A stretch of DNA of 64,000 bases, from assembly GCF_000526315.1 (NCBI RefSeq), contig NZ_JAFV01000001.1, positions 1,426,001-1,490,000 on the forward strand. The letters run 5' to 3'. Under the pieces are notes generated by a model. The model had not been told where the DNA came from, did no database searches, and saw nothing but the letters and a program-made list of their open reading frames with translations. The DNA comes from Methylopila sp. 73B. Lineage in GTDB: Bacteria > Pseudomonadota > Alphaproteobacteria > Rhizobiales > Methylopilaceae. Shown piece after piece: positions 45,495-54,131 of the stretch; the stretch's first letter is position 1; each line of letters starts with the position of its first letter. Made by a program: the position numbers and the translations under genes.

Positions 45495-46607
45495 ATGACG
45501 GCGACCGCTCTCGCCTCGCCCAAGGCGCCCTCGCCTCTCCCGGAGGCTTTGCCCATCCTCCAGCTCGTCGGCGTGCGGAAGACCTTCGGCGCCTTCGCCG
45601 CCGTCGAGCGCATCGACCTCGACATCCGCGACGGCGAGTTCCTGACGATCGTGGGGCCCTCCGGGTCGGGCAAGACGACGCTGCTGCGGATGCTGGCCGG
45701 CATGGAGGCGCCGAGCGAGGGCGACATCAGCCTGCGCGGCGTGCGCATCAACGAAACGCCGCCGGCCCGGCGGCCGACTTGCCTCGTGTTCCAGTCGCTC
45801 GCGCTGTTCCCTCACAAGACGGTGGGCGAGAACATCGAGTTTCCGCTGAAGGTGAAGAAGGTCGCGGTCGTGGCCCGCAAGGCCCGCGCGCTGGAGCTGC
45901 TGCGCCTCGTCCAGCTGCCGGAGAGCTACTACGCCAAGAACGTCATGCAGTGCTCCGGCGGCGAGCGGCAGCGCGTGGCGCTGGCCCGCGCGCTCGCCTA
46001 CGACCCCGACGTGCTGTTCTTCGACGAGCCGCTCTCGGCGCTCGACTACAAGCTCAAGAAGGTGATGGAGAAGGAGCTCAAGGACCTCCATCGGCTGAGC
46101 GGCAAGACATTCGTCTACATCACCCACAGCCTCGAGGAGGCGATGGTGATGTCCGACCGCATCGGCGTGATGCGCGCCGGCCGCCTCGTGCAGGTCGGGA
46201 CGCCGGAGGAGATCTACACCCGGCCGTCGACGAAGTTCGTCGCCGAGTTCATGGGCGAGGTGAACGTGTTCGACGCCGCCCGCACCGAGAGCGGCTGGCG
46301 GATCGACGGCCTGGACGGGCTGGCGGCGCTCGACCTGCCGCCGGCGCTGCGCGAGGCGGACGCCGCGGCGGTCGTGGTGCGGCCGGAGTTCCTGCGCTTC
46401 GTGGACGGCCCCGCCGGCGCGCAGAACCGGCTCGCGGGCGTCGTTTTCAACGAGTACGCGCTGGGCTCCCGCATCCAGTACCAGGTGCGCGTGGGCGAGA
46501 AGACCTTCCTGCTGGAGCTCTCCCGCGCCAACGCTTGGGGCGGCAAGCCCGGCGACGCCGCGACCATCGGCTGGGACGCCCGCGACGCCATCGTGGTGGC
46601 GGCGTGA
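45495..46607 (+). CDS. polyamine-type ABC transporter ATPase
   Basis: 370 residues. Walker A GPSGSGKTTLLRML, Q-loop, signature CSGGERQRVALARAL, Walker B VLFFDEPLSALD and H-loop ITHSLEEAM; C-terminal TOBE regulatory domain (VVVRPEFLRFVDGPAGAQNRLAG). PotA-like. ATG at 45495; its stop overlaps the GTG of the next permease (GTGA), showing translational coupling. It energises import of the substrate bound by the protein encoded upstream. Confidence 0.93.
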   Translation: MTATALASPKAPSPLPEALPILQLVGVRKTFGAFAAVERIDLDIRDGEFLTIVGPSGSGKTTLLRMLAGMEAPSEGDISLRGVRINETPPARRPTCLVFQSLALFPHKTVGENIEFPLKVKKVAVVARKARALELLRLVQLPESYYAKNVMQCSGGERQRVALARALAYDPDVLFFDEPLSALDYKLKKVMEKELKDLHRLSGKTFVYITHSLEEAMVMSDRIGVMRAGRLVQVGTPEEIYTRPSTKFVAEFMGEVNVFDAARTESGWRIDGLDGLAALDLPPALREADAAAVVVRPEFLRFVDGPAGAQNRLAGVVFNEYALGSRIQYQVRVGEKTFLLELSRANAWGGKPGDAATIGWDARDAIVVAA

Positions 46608-47644
46608 GCGGGGCCGCGACCGGCGCCCCCATCGACGGCGCACGCGCGATCCCTCCCCTGGGACAGGGGAGGGTGGACGACGAAGCCGGACGGGTGGGGT
46701 CCGGCGCCGGACTGCGCTCCGCGCCGAAGACCCCACCCGACCTCGGCCTTGCGGCCGAGGCCACCCTCCCCGCTGCGCGAGGAGGGAGAGGGACGGCGTT
46801 TCGCCTGTCGCGCGGCGCGCTCTGTTCGCTTCCCGTAGGCCTGACGCTGCTGCTGGGCTTCGTCGCGCCGCTCGCGACCGTCGCGGCCTACGCCTTCGCG
46901 ACGCCGAAGAGCTTCGACGTGTTCCGCTCGTTCACGTTGGTGAACTTCGCCGCGATCTTCGATCCGGCGAACACCGTCTGGCAGTCCTTCGCCTGGTCGC
47001 TCGGGCTCGCGGTGCTGACGGTGGTCGCGCTCGCGGTCGTGGCCTACCCCATCGCCTGGGGCCTCGCCCGCAGCTTCGGGCGCTGGTCGGGCTTCATCAG
47101 CGTGCTGTTCGTGTTCCCTCTGTTTGTGTCGGAGAACGTGCGGCTCTACGGCTGGACGCTGTTCTTCCTCAAGAACGGCGTGCTCGACGGCACGCTGAAG
47201 CTGGTCGGCGGCGCCGGCCCGGAGGTGCTGTACACGCCCGGCGCCATCCTGTTCGGCATGGTCTACGTCTACCTGCCCTTCATGCTGTTCCCGATGACGC
47301 TCGGGCTCGCCATGGTGCCGAAGGATCTTGTCGAGGCCGCGCGCGATCTCGGCGCCTCCCGCCTGCTGATCTGGCGTGAGATCGAGCTGCCGCTCGCGAC
47401 CCCCGGCGTCCTGATCGGCATGCTGCTCACCTTCGTGCTGGCGGTCGGCGCGGTGGCGGAATCCAAGGTGCTCGGCGGGCAATCGGTGATCGTCATCACC
47501 CACGACATCGAGATCGCCTTCACCTACGCCCAGAACTGGCCGCTCGGCTCCGCGCTCGCGCTGCTGCTGACCGTCATCGTCGGCGCGCTGTCGCTCACGG
47601 CGCTGGCGAAACTCGACCTCGACCGCATTCTCGGGAGGCGGTGA
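46604..47644 (+). CDS. ABC transporter permease with repeat-derived N-terminus
   Basis: 346 residues. PotB/HisMQ-type permease: membrane helices from LPVGLTLLLGFVAPLATVAAYAF on, with the EAA loop DLVEAARDLGASRLLIWREIELPLATPGVL. The GTG at 46604 overlaps the ATPase stop. Residues about 17-56 (PPLGQGRVDDEAGRVG onward) are encoded by a palindromic element (46651-46771) that is elsewhere intergenic; no ATG/GTG/TTG occurs in frame between its end and the first helix, so translation must start before it or inside it (e.g. GTG at 46673). The frame is open throughout. Same operon as the SBP and ATPase genes. Confidence 0.85.
   Translation: MSGAATGAPIDGARAIPPLGQGRVDDEAGRVGSGAGLRSAPKTPPDLGLAAEATLPAARGGRGTAFRLSRGALCSLPVGLTLLLGFVAPLATVAAYAFATPKSFDVFRSFTLVNFAAIFDPANTVWQSFAWSLGLAVLTVVALAVVAYPIAWGLARSFGRWSGFISVLFVFPLFVSENVRLYGWTLFFLKNGVLDGTLKLVGGAGPEVLYTPGAILFGMVYVYLPFMLFPMTLGLAMVPKDLVEAARDLGASRLLIWREIELPLATPGVLIGMLLTFVLAVGAVAESKVLGGQSVIVITHDIEIAFTYAQNWPLGSALALLLTVIVGALSLTALAKLDLDRILGRR
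46651..46771. repeat. palindromic element, family D copy 1, inside a coding frame
   Basis: Complex inverted repeat: CCCTCCCCT/AGGGGAGGG (46651-46659, 46665-46673), CGGGTGGGGTC/GACCCCACCCG (46691-46701, 46729-46739), CCTCGGCC/GGCCGAGG (46741-46748, 46753-46760) and outer GGGGAGGGTGG/CCACCCTCCCC (46666-46676, 46761-46771). Same general style as the element at 47664-47780. It lies within the permease reading frame, without a stop. Confidence 0.85.
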
Positions 47645-47663
47645 TGGTGTTTCTCCAGAGGCC

Positions 47664-47780
47664 CCCTCACCCGGCCCTGCGGGCCGACCTCTCCCCGCTG
47701 GGGAGAGGCGCCAGACGGCGCCGTTCTTCACCTCTCCCCCGCGGGGAGAGGCCGCAAGGCTCCAGCCTTGCGGGTGAGGG
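47664..47780. repeat. palindromic intergenic repeat, family D copy 2
   Basis: Outer arms CCCTCACCCG (47664-47673) and CGGGTGAGGG (47771-47780); inside, two identical-type hairpins CCTCTCCCC/GGGGAGAGG (47688-47696 with 47700-47708, and 47731-47739 with 47743-47751) and GCAAGGC/GCCTTGC (47754-47760 with 47765-47771). Sits between the two permease genes, so the operon mRNA would carry a large structured region here. Confidence 0.88.
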
Positions 47781-47807
47781 AGCTCAACGGTCGGGAGGTC
47801 CCGCGAT

Positions 47808-48623
47808 ATGAACCAGTCCGCCCGTCGCTCCAACTTCCTGATCTGGGTCTGGACGCTGTTCGTCCTCGTGCTCGTCTACCTGCCGATCGTCTGCGGCGCG
47901 CTAGCGGGGCTGTCGAAGAGCCGGTACTTCGGGTTCCCCGTCGCCCGCTGGTCCACGGAGTGGTGGAGCCGCGCGCTGGAGAGCTTCGAGGTCCAGACCA
48001 TCGTCAAGACCTCGCTCGCGATCGCCTTCATCGTCACGGCTGTGGCCGTCGTCGTGGCCTTTTTCGGCGCGCTCGCTTTCGCGCGCTACGACTGGAAGGG
48101 CCGCCGGCTCTATCAGAAGCTGGTGCTGCTGCCGATCTTCTTTCCGCAGCCGGTGCTCGGCCTCGCGCTGCTGCTCTGGTTCAACGCGGTCGGGATCCAG
48201 CCGACCTGGCAGACGGCGATCTTCGCCCATCTGGTCTGGATCGTGCCGGTCGTGACGCTGGTCATCGCGATCCAGGTCTACGGCTTCGACCCGGCGCTGG
48301 AGGAGGCCGCCGCCGATCTCGGGGCGGGCCGCCTGTTCATCCTGCGCGAGGTGACGCTGCCGATCCTGTGGCCAGGCGTCTGGTCCGGGGCGCTGTTCGC
48401 CTTCCTGCTGTCCTGGGGCAACTTCCCGCTGTCGCTCTACACCACGGGCGCGGATTCCACCGTCCCGGAGTGGCTCTATTCGAAGATGGTGGCGGGCTAC
48501 ACGCCGATGGTGCCGGCGCTCGGCACCATGAGCACGCTTGCGGCCGCGACCCTGCTGCTCGCCGGCGGCCTGATCGCCGCCCTGCTCCGCCGCCGCGCCG
48601 CAGGCAAGGCGGCGAGCGCGTAA
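47808..48623 (+). CDS. ABC transporter permease, PotC-like
   Basis: 271 residues, six membrane helices, beginning MNQSARRSNFLIWVWTLFVLVLVYLPI. EAA loop DPALEEAAADLGAGRLFILREVTLPILWPGV is clear. Forms the second half of the transmembrane channel with the previous permease. ATG 47808 has GGGAGG 6 nt upstream. Ends 21 bp before the convergent valS stop. Fourth and last gene of the importer operon. Confidence 0.93.
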   Translation: MNQSARRSNFLIWVWTLFVLVLVYLPIVCGALAGLSKSRYFGFPVARWSTEWWSRALESFEVQTIVKTSLAIAFIVTAVAVVVAFFGALAFARYDWKGRRLYQKLVLLPIFFPQPVLGLALLLWFNAVGIQPTWQTAIFAHLVWIVPVVTLVIAIQVYGFDPALEEAAADLGAGRLFILREVTLPILWPGVWSGALFAFLLSWGNFPLSLYTTGADSTVPEWLYSKMVAGYTPMVPALGTMSTLAAATLLLAGGLIAALLRRRAAGKAASA

Positions 48624-48644
48624 GGCACGGGCGCGGCCGGGCGC

Positions 48645-51350
48645 TCAGCCGCCCAGCTGCGTCAGCGCCGCCTCGATCTTGGCGAGCCGGGCGGCGTAGT
48701 CCGCGCGCTTCTCGCGCTCGGCCTCCACCACCTCCTCCGGCGCGCGGGCGACGAAGCTTTCGTTGCCGAGCTTGCCGTCGATACGCTTGATCTCGCCCTG
48801 CGTCTTGGCCCGCTCCTTGGCGAGCCGGTCCTTCTCAGCCGCAATGTCGACCACGCCTTCGAGGGGCACGGCCACGACGCAACCGCGGACGATGAGCTGG
48901 ATCGCCGCCTGAGGCGAAGCGTCCGCGAACGACACGCCAGAGACGCGGGCGATGCGCGCGAGCGTCGGCGCGGCGCGCTCGGCCCGGGCGCGCGTCTCGG
49001 CGTCCCCGCCGACCACCACCAGAGGCAGCGTGGCGGAGGCCGGCACGCCCATCTCGGCGCGGGCCGAACGCAGCTCGGTCACCAGCTCCACCAGCCAGCC
49101 GATCTCGGACTCCGAGGCCGCGTCGCCCAGCCCTCCGAGCGCCGGCCAGCGGGTGAGCGCCAGCACGTTTGGGCGCGCGACGTCGCCGGCGCGCGCGGCC
49201 CACAGCTCCTCAGTCACGAACGGCATGAACGGGTGCAGCAGCTTCGCCACCTCGTCGAGCACGAAGGCGACGGTGGCGCGGGTCTCTTCGGCCTCAGCGT
49301 CCTGCCCTTCGCCCTGGAGCACCGGCTTCACCAGCTCGAGGTACCAATCGCAGACGACGTTCCAGGTGAAGCGGTAGGCGGCGCCCGCCGCCTCGTTGAA
49401 GCGGTAGGCCTCCAGCGCCGCGGTGGTGTCCGCCACCGCCTTGGCCGCCTCGCCGAGGATCCAGCGGTTCACGGTCTCCTTCACCGTCGAGGGGTCGAAG
49501 CCCGCGACTGGACGGCAGCCGTTCATCTCGGCGAAGCGCGAGGCGTTCCAGAGCTTGGTCGCGAAGTTGCGGTAGCCTTCGACGCGGGCGCGGGCGAGCT
49601 TGATGTCGCGCCCCTGCGCCGCCATCGCCGCCAGCGTGAAGCGCAGCGCGTCCGCGCCATAGGCGTCGACCAGCTCGATCGGATCGATGACGTTGCCCTT
49701 CGACTTCGACATCTTGGCCCCCTTCTCGTCGCGGACGAGGGCGTGGATGTAGACGTCGCGGAACGGCACCTCCTTCATGACGTAGAGGCCCATCATCATC
49801 ATCCGGGCGACCCAGAAGAAGATGATGTCGAAGCCCGTCACCAGCACGGCGTTGGGATAGTACTTCTTCAGCTCCGGCGTGTGGTCCGGCCAGCCCATGG
49901 TCGAGAACGGCCAGAGCGCGGAGGAGAACCAGGTGTCCAGCACGTCCTCGTCGCGGGTGAGCTCAGTCGGCGCGCCGTAGTGCGTCTCCGCGGCCGCGAG
50001 CGCCTCGGCCTCGGTCTCCTCAACGAAGATCGCGCCGTCCGGCCCGAACCACGCCGGGATCTGGTGGCCCCACCAGAGCTGGCGCGAGACGCACCACGGC
50101 TGGATGTTCTCCATCCAATCGAAGTAGGTCTTGGACCAGTTCTCGGGGATGAAGCGGGTGCGGCCGTCGCGGACCGCGGCCATCGCCTCCACCGCGAGCT
50201 TCGCGGCGTCGACGTACCACTGGTCGGTCAGATAAGGCTCGATCACCACGCCCGAACGGTCGCCGTGCGGCACCTGGTGGACGTGGGGCTCGGTCTCGAC
50301 CAGAAGCCCGAGCTCCTCGAGGAGCGCCAACACGCGCTTGCGCGCGTCCGCGCGGTCCAGCCCGTCGAGCGACATCATGAGATCGAGGTCGAGCGTCTCC
50401 GGCGCGCCGTCCAGGAACGCGTCGTTGCCGAGCAGCGCGAGGCGGCCGTCCGGCGTCAGCACGTTGATCAGCGGCAGGTTGTGGCGCTTGCCGACCTCGA
50501 AGTCGTTGAAGTCGTGCGCCGGCGTGATCTTGACCGCGCCGGTGCCCTTCTCAGGGTCCGAGTACTCGTCCGCGATGATGGGAATGCGCCGGCCGACGAG
50601 CGGCAGGACGACGTGCTTGCCGACGAGATGCCTGTACCGCTCGTCCTCCGGGTGCACCGCGACGGCGGCGTCGCCCAGCATGGTCTCGGGCCGCGTGGTC
50701 GCGACGACGATCGACTCGTCGCTCCCCTCGACGGGATAGCGCAGATGCCAGAGATGGCCCTTCACCTCGACCGACTGGACCTCGATGTCCGAGATCGCGG
50801 TGAGCAGCTTCGGGTCCCAATTGACCAATCGCTTGTCGCGGTAGATCAGCCCGTCCTTGTGCAGGCGGACGAACAGCTTCACGACCGCGCGCGACAGGCC
50901 CTCGTCCATGGTGAAGCGCTCGCGCGACCAGTCGGCGGAGGCGCCGAGCCGCTGCAGCTGCTTCAGGATCATGCCGCCGCTCTCGGCCTTCCACTCCCAG
51001 ACGCGCTCGACGAATTTCTCGCGACCCATGTCGCGCCGGCCGGGCTGCTGGCGCTCGGCCAGCTGGCGCTCGACGACCATCTGGGTGGCGATGCCGGCGT
51101 GGTCCATGCCGGGCTGCCACAGCACGTCCTTGCCGCGCATGCGCTCGAAGCGCGCGAGGATGTCCTGCAGCGTGTCGTTGAGCGCATGCCCCATGTGGAG
51201 CGAGCCGGTGACGTTCGGCGGCGGGATGACGATGCAGTAGGGCTCGGCGCCCGGCTCCGCCCCCGCGCCCGCCTTGAACGCGCCGACCTCGTCCCAGCGG
51301 GCCGCGATCCGCTCCTCGATGTCGGCCGGCGAATAGGTCTTGTCGAGCAT
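48645..51350 (-). CDS. valS: valyl-tRNA synthetase
   Basis: 901 residues. Class I synthetase with HIGH-type motif PPPNVTGSLHMGHALNDTLQ, CP1 editing domain (VATTRPETMLGDAAVAVHP), KMSKS motif GAKMSKSKGNVIDPIEL, the anticodon-binding domain and a C-terminal coiled-coil (DIAAEKDRLAKERAKTQGEI). Charges tRNA-Val and edits Thr-AMP. ATG 51350. Downstream of popZ and tolC in the same direction with a 348-bp gap upstream; valS near popZ is a conserved alphaproteobacterial neighbourhood. Confidence 0.98.
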   Translation of the reverse strand: MLDKTYSPADIEERIAARWDEVGAFKAGAGAEPGAEPYCIVIPPPNVTGSLHMGHALNDTLQDILARFERMRGKDVLWQPGMDHAGIATQMVVERQLAERQQPGRRDMGREKFVERVWEWKAESGGMILKQLQRLGASADWSRERFTMDEGLSRAVVKLFVRLHKDGLIYRDKRLVNWDPKLLTAISDIEVQSVEVKGHLWHLRYPVEGSDESIVVATTRPETMLGDAAVAVHPEDERYRHLVGKHVVLPLVGRRIPIIADEYSDPEKGTGAVKITPAHDFNDFEVGKRHNLPLINVLTPDGRLALLGNDAFLDGAPETLDLDLMMSLDGLDRADARKRVLALLEELGLLVETEPHVHQVPHGDRSGVVIEPYLTDQWYVDAAKLAVEAMAAVRDGRTRFIPENWSKTYFDWMENIQPWCVSRQLWWGHQIPAWFGPDGAIFVEETEAEALAAAETHYGAPTELTRDEDVLDTWFSSALWPFSTMGWPDHTPELKKYYPNAVLVTGFDIIFFWVARMMMMGLYVMKEVPFRDVYIHALVRDEKGAKMSKSKGNVIDPIELVDAYGADALRFTLAAMAAQGRDIKLARARVEGYRNFATKLWNASRFAEMNGCRPVAGFDPSTVKETVNRWILGEAAKAVADTTAALEAYRFNEAAGAAYRFTWNVVCDWYLELVKPVLQGEGQDAEAEETRATVAFVLDEVAKLLHPFMPFVTEELWAARAGDVARPNVLALTRWPALGGLGDAASESEIGWLVELVTELRSARAEMGVPASATLPLVVVGGDAETRARAERAAPTLARIARVSGVSFADASPQAAIQLIVRGCVVAVPLEGVVDIAAEKDRLAKERAKTQGEIKRIDGKLGNESFVARAPEEVVEAEREKRADYAARLAKIEAALTQLGG

Positions 51351-51698
51351 GGGACGGCCTCGGACGCGCTTGGAAACCTGCGGGCCGCGAACGGCCCGCG
51401 CGCGTTGAACCCCAAGCGCGGCGGGGGTGTCAATCTCGGGAACCGGGGGAGCGGTCGCCAGCCTGCGGTGGAGCCGCCGTCATGACGCCCGAAGGCCGGC
51501 GTTCAGGCTCCGGAGCGTCTCGCATCAGCGGACCTGCAATCTGCCTCCCGCGCTTCGCCGTCGCCCCGGGCCTGTCGCGGCGTCCATAATCCTTGCACGC
51601 TGCGGCCTGCATGGACCGGCAGGCTGATGGGTTCCGGAACGTCGCCCGGAACGACGCGGGGTTCCCCGCGCCTCCGTCACCGAAGATCGCGACGCGCC
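51351..51698. other. valS leader/popZ trailer region, 348 bp without a gene
   Basis: Between popZ (stop 51699) and valS (start 51350). It contains a strong hairpin GCGGGCCG-CGAA-CGGCCCGC (51380-51399) 30 bp upstream of the valS start, and a family A-like palindrome GTTCCGG/CCGGAAC (51631-51637, 51646-51652) preceded by AGGCTGATGG. The open frames seen here have no coding character. No T-box or other known leader motif is visible. Confidence 0.6.
51631..51652. repeat. palindromic repeat, family A-like copy 3
   Basis: GTTCCGG (51631-51637) and CCGGAAC (51646-51652) form a 7-bp stem with an 8-nt loop. The preceding AGGCTGATGG and the stem together resemble the GGGCTTATGGGCCCCGG core of the copies at 17471 and 23138, with several changes. 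Confidence 0.5.
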
Positions 51699-52343
51699 TC
51701 AGCGGCCGCCGCGGGCGACGCGCTCGATCTCGTGGCGCACCAGGCGCTCGACCAGCGGCGGCAGGTTGTCGTCGAGCCACGCCTTCAGCATCGGCCGCAG
51801 CATCTCCTTGACGAGGTCGTCCAGCGTTCGGGCGTTCTGCGACAAGATGGTGTGGGCCAGCGAGCCGAAGGCGGCGTTCACGGCCTCGCCCGCGGGTTCC
51901 GAGATCAACCGCTCCGCGATCGCTTCGCGCGACGCGGACGCGGGGCGCGGACTGAACGCCGCCTGCGCGGCCTCCAGCTCCGGTTCCGCCGTCATTTCGT
52001 CCGTGAGCTCGAAGACGTCGATGTCGTCGATCTCCGGATCCGGCTCTGGCGCGGCTTCGACGACCACCGGGCGGAGCGGCGCCCTCACCTCCGCCGCAGG
52101 CTTCGCGGCAGCCTTCGGCTTCTCGAGCGGCTCCGCCTTCGGCACGGGCGGCGCGTCGAACGACGCGAGCATGGCGTCGATGTCGTCCTGCCCGAGCGAA
52201 CCCGACGCTTCAGCTTCCATCGGCTCGGGCGCCTTCAACGGCTCGGCCTTGGCCTGCGCCGGCTCGTCATCGGAGATGATGCGACGGATCGAGGCCAGGA
52301 TTTCCTCCATCGTCGGCTCGTGAGCCTTCGCGGCAGTGCTCAT
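51699..52343 (-). CDS. popZ: polar organizing protein PopZ (DUF2497)
   Basis: 214 residues. N-terminal helix EPTMEEILASIRRIISDDE (about 9-27; partner-binding), a Pro/Glu/Asp-rich disordered linker (about 28-130) and a C-terminal oligomerisation region ending DDLVKEMLRPMLKAWLDDNL and VRHEIERVARGGR. This architecture is that of PopZ, which forms polar condensates, recruits ParB and cell-cycle kinases and, in Rhizobiales, marks the growing pole. Longer than Caulobacter PopZ (177 residues) mainly in the linker, as in rhizobia. Lies between tolC and valS, same strand. Confidence 0.93.
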   Translation of the reverse strand: MSTAAKAHEPTMEEILASIRRIISDDEPAQAKAEPLKAPEPMEAEASGSLGQDDIDAMLASFDAPPVPKAEPLEKPKAAAKPAAEVRAPLRPVVVEAAPEPDPEIDDIDVFELTDEMTAEPELEAAQAAFSPRPASASREAIAERLISEPAGEAVNAAFGSLAHTILSQNARTLDDLVKEMLRPMLKAWLDDNLPPLVERLVRHEIERVARGGR

Positions 52344-52486
52344 CCATCTGTCCTCTCACTCGCGCGGCCGCCCCTGCGCGATCGCAACCGGCACGAATCG
52401 CCTGGCCGCACGCCGATTTCCGCGAGTATGGCGCCGTCGACTCGGCTCACAAGCGGCGGCGGCGCGCCGCCCACAGCCTCGCGCGG

Positions 52487-53947
52487 TCAGCGGCCGTCCG
52501 GGGTGCGCAGGCCGATCCACTTGTCGCGCACCTGGTCGTAGTGGACGTTGGGATCGTAGCGCGCGACCTGCAGGCCCAGGCGCTCGGCCGTCAGCCAGCC
52601 GACCGACGAAAGCAGCGCATAGGTCGCGACGACCCGGTCGCGCTGGGCGGTGATGAGCGACTGCCGCGCGTTCAGCAGGTCCTGCTGCGCGTTCAGCACG
52701 TCGAGCGTGGTGCGCTGGCCGACCTTGGCCTCCTCGCGCACGCCGTTCAACGCGGTCTGCGACGCCTCGATCTGGGCCTGCGCGGACTTGATCTGCGCCG
52801 TGGTGGCTTCGACCTGGCCCCAGGCGGAGACGACCGCCTGCCGCACCTGATCGCGCGACACGTCCGCCTCCAGCCGGCGCTGTCCCGCGGTCTCCTTGGC
52901 CTGCCGGGCCTGCGAATAGACCGTGCCGCCTTCGTAGATCGGGATCGTCAGCTGGCCGACGACGGAGCCCGACGTCGTGCGGTTGATCGACGAACCGGGC
53001 TCGTACCGCCGCTGGAACGACGCCTGCAGATTGAGCGACGGCAGCAGGTTGCCCTCGACCACGCGGATGTCGAGGTTCGCCGCGTCGACGCCATGCAGCG
53101 CGGCGAGGATCGCCGGGTGCTGCGCCTGGCTAAGACCGATGGCCTGCGACAGCGACTTCGGCAGCAGGCGGTCGATCGACTTCGCCGCCCGCGGCCGCGC
53201 GATGTCCTCGCCCACCACCTGACGGTAGGTCGCCCGGCTGGTGTTGAGCTGCGCCTCGGAGGCGCTGACCTCGGAGCGTGCGCCCTGCAGCGCGGCCTCG
53301 GCCTGCGCGGTGTCTGTGCGCGTCACTTCGCCGACCTGGAAGCGCTCGCGCGCGGCGCGCAGCTCCTCCTCCAGCACCTGTACGTTGTTCTTGCGGACCT
53401 CGAGGATCGCGTAGTCCCGCAGCACGTCCATGTAGGCCTGGGCGGCGTCGAACAGGATGTTCTGCTCGCTGTTCCGAAGCGTCTCGCGCGCCCCGAGGAT
53501 GTTCGACTCGGCCCGACGGACGGAGTTCTTGGTCTGAAAGCCGTTGAAGACGTTCTGCTCGACGGTGACGCCGGCGCCACGGGGATAGCTGTTCTCGATC
53601 AAGTTGTACTTGGCGCCAACCTGACCGACGCCTCCGGGAGCGGTCGGATCAAGGATTGAGCCGCTCTGCGTGCCCTTGGTCCGGTCGCGCTGAAATCCAG
53701 CGTCCACGGTCGCACTGATCGTCGGCCGGTAGCCCGACAGCGCCTGCGGCACCTGTTCGTCGGTGGCGCGCACCTGGGCGCGCTGCGCGTTGAGATTGGG
53801 ATTGCCCTGGTAGGCGCGCGACAGCGCGCCCTCGAGCGTCTGGGCCTGCGCCGCCGTCCCCCCAAACGACAGCGCGGCCAGGACGGCCATCGCTGCGACG
53901 CCTAGCGCACGGCGCTGGCGGAGACGATACGAGTCGCTCGTCGACAT
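52487..53947 (-). CDS. tolC: TolC-family outer-membrane channel protein
   Basis: 486 residues. Signal peptide RRALGVAAMAVLAALSFGGTAAQA with cleavage before QTLEGAL; two outer-membrane efflux (OEP) repeats: LSRAYQGNPNLNAQRAQVRATDEQVPQALSGYRP-like start and the second half from LSQAIGLSQAQHPAILAALHG. C-terminal GLQVARYDPNVHYDQVRDKW is typical of alphaproteobacterial TolC. Trimer forming the exit duct for efflux pumps and type I secretion. The region upstream carries a TTAACCAT sequence at 54064. No secretion or pump genes adjoin. Confidence 0.95.
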   Translation of the reverse strand: MSTSDSYRLRQRRALGVAAMAVLAALSFGGTAAQAQTLEGALSRAYQGNPNLNAQRAQVRATDEQVPQALSGYRPTISATVDAGFQRDRTKGTQSGSILDPTAPGGVGQVGAKYNLIENSYPRGAGVTVEQNVFNGFQTKNSVRRAESNILGARETLRNSEQNILFDAAQAYMDVLRDYAILEVRKNNVQVLEEELRAARERFQVGEVTRTDTAQAEAALQGARSEVSASEAQLNTSRATYRQVVGEDIARPRAAKSIDRLLPKSLSQAIGLSQAQHPAILAALHGVDAANLDIRVVEGNLLPSLNLQASFQRRYEPGSSINRTTSGSVVGQLTIPIYEGGTVYSQARQAKETAGQRRLEADVSRDQVRQAVVSAWGQVEATTAQIKSAQAQIEASQTALNGVREEAKVGQRTTLDVLNAQQDLLNARQSLITAQRDRVVATYALLSSVGWLTAERLGLQVARYDPNVHYDQVRDKWIGLRTPDGR

Positions 53948-54131
53948 ATACTCACCGAATTTCGTGCGCGGCGACGGAACGAGATGCCCATCGCGCGTCG
54001 TGACGCGTCCCGGCGGCGATCCTACCGGCGCCGTCCCGCCATGGAAACGACCGAGGCGCGCCGTTAACCATTAAGTCACGACCTGTGACGCAGCGGCGCC
54101 ACAGCGGTTCACGCGGAGGTGATGTCCGCGC

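Noticed and set aside
49233-51485. 750-codon plus-strand open frame
   Set aside because: Antisense shadow of valS.
51351-51698. T-box or attenuator leader for valS
   Set aside because: No T-box sequence, specifier loop or terminator with T-tract is visible, and T-boxes are not expected in this group.
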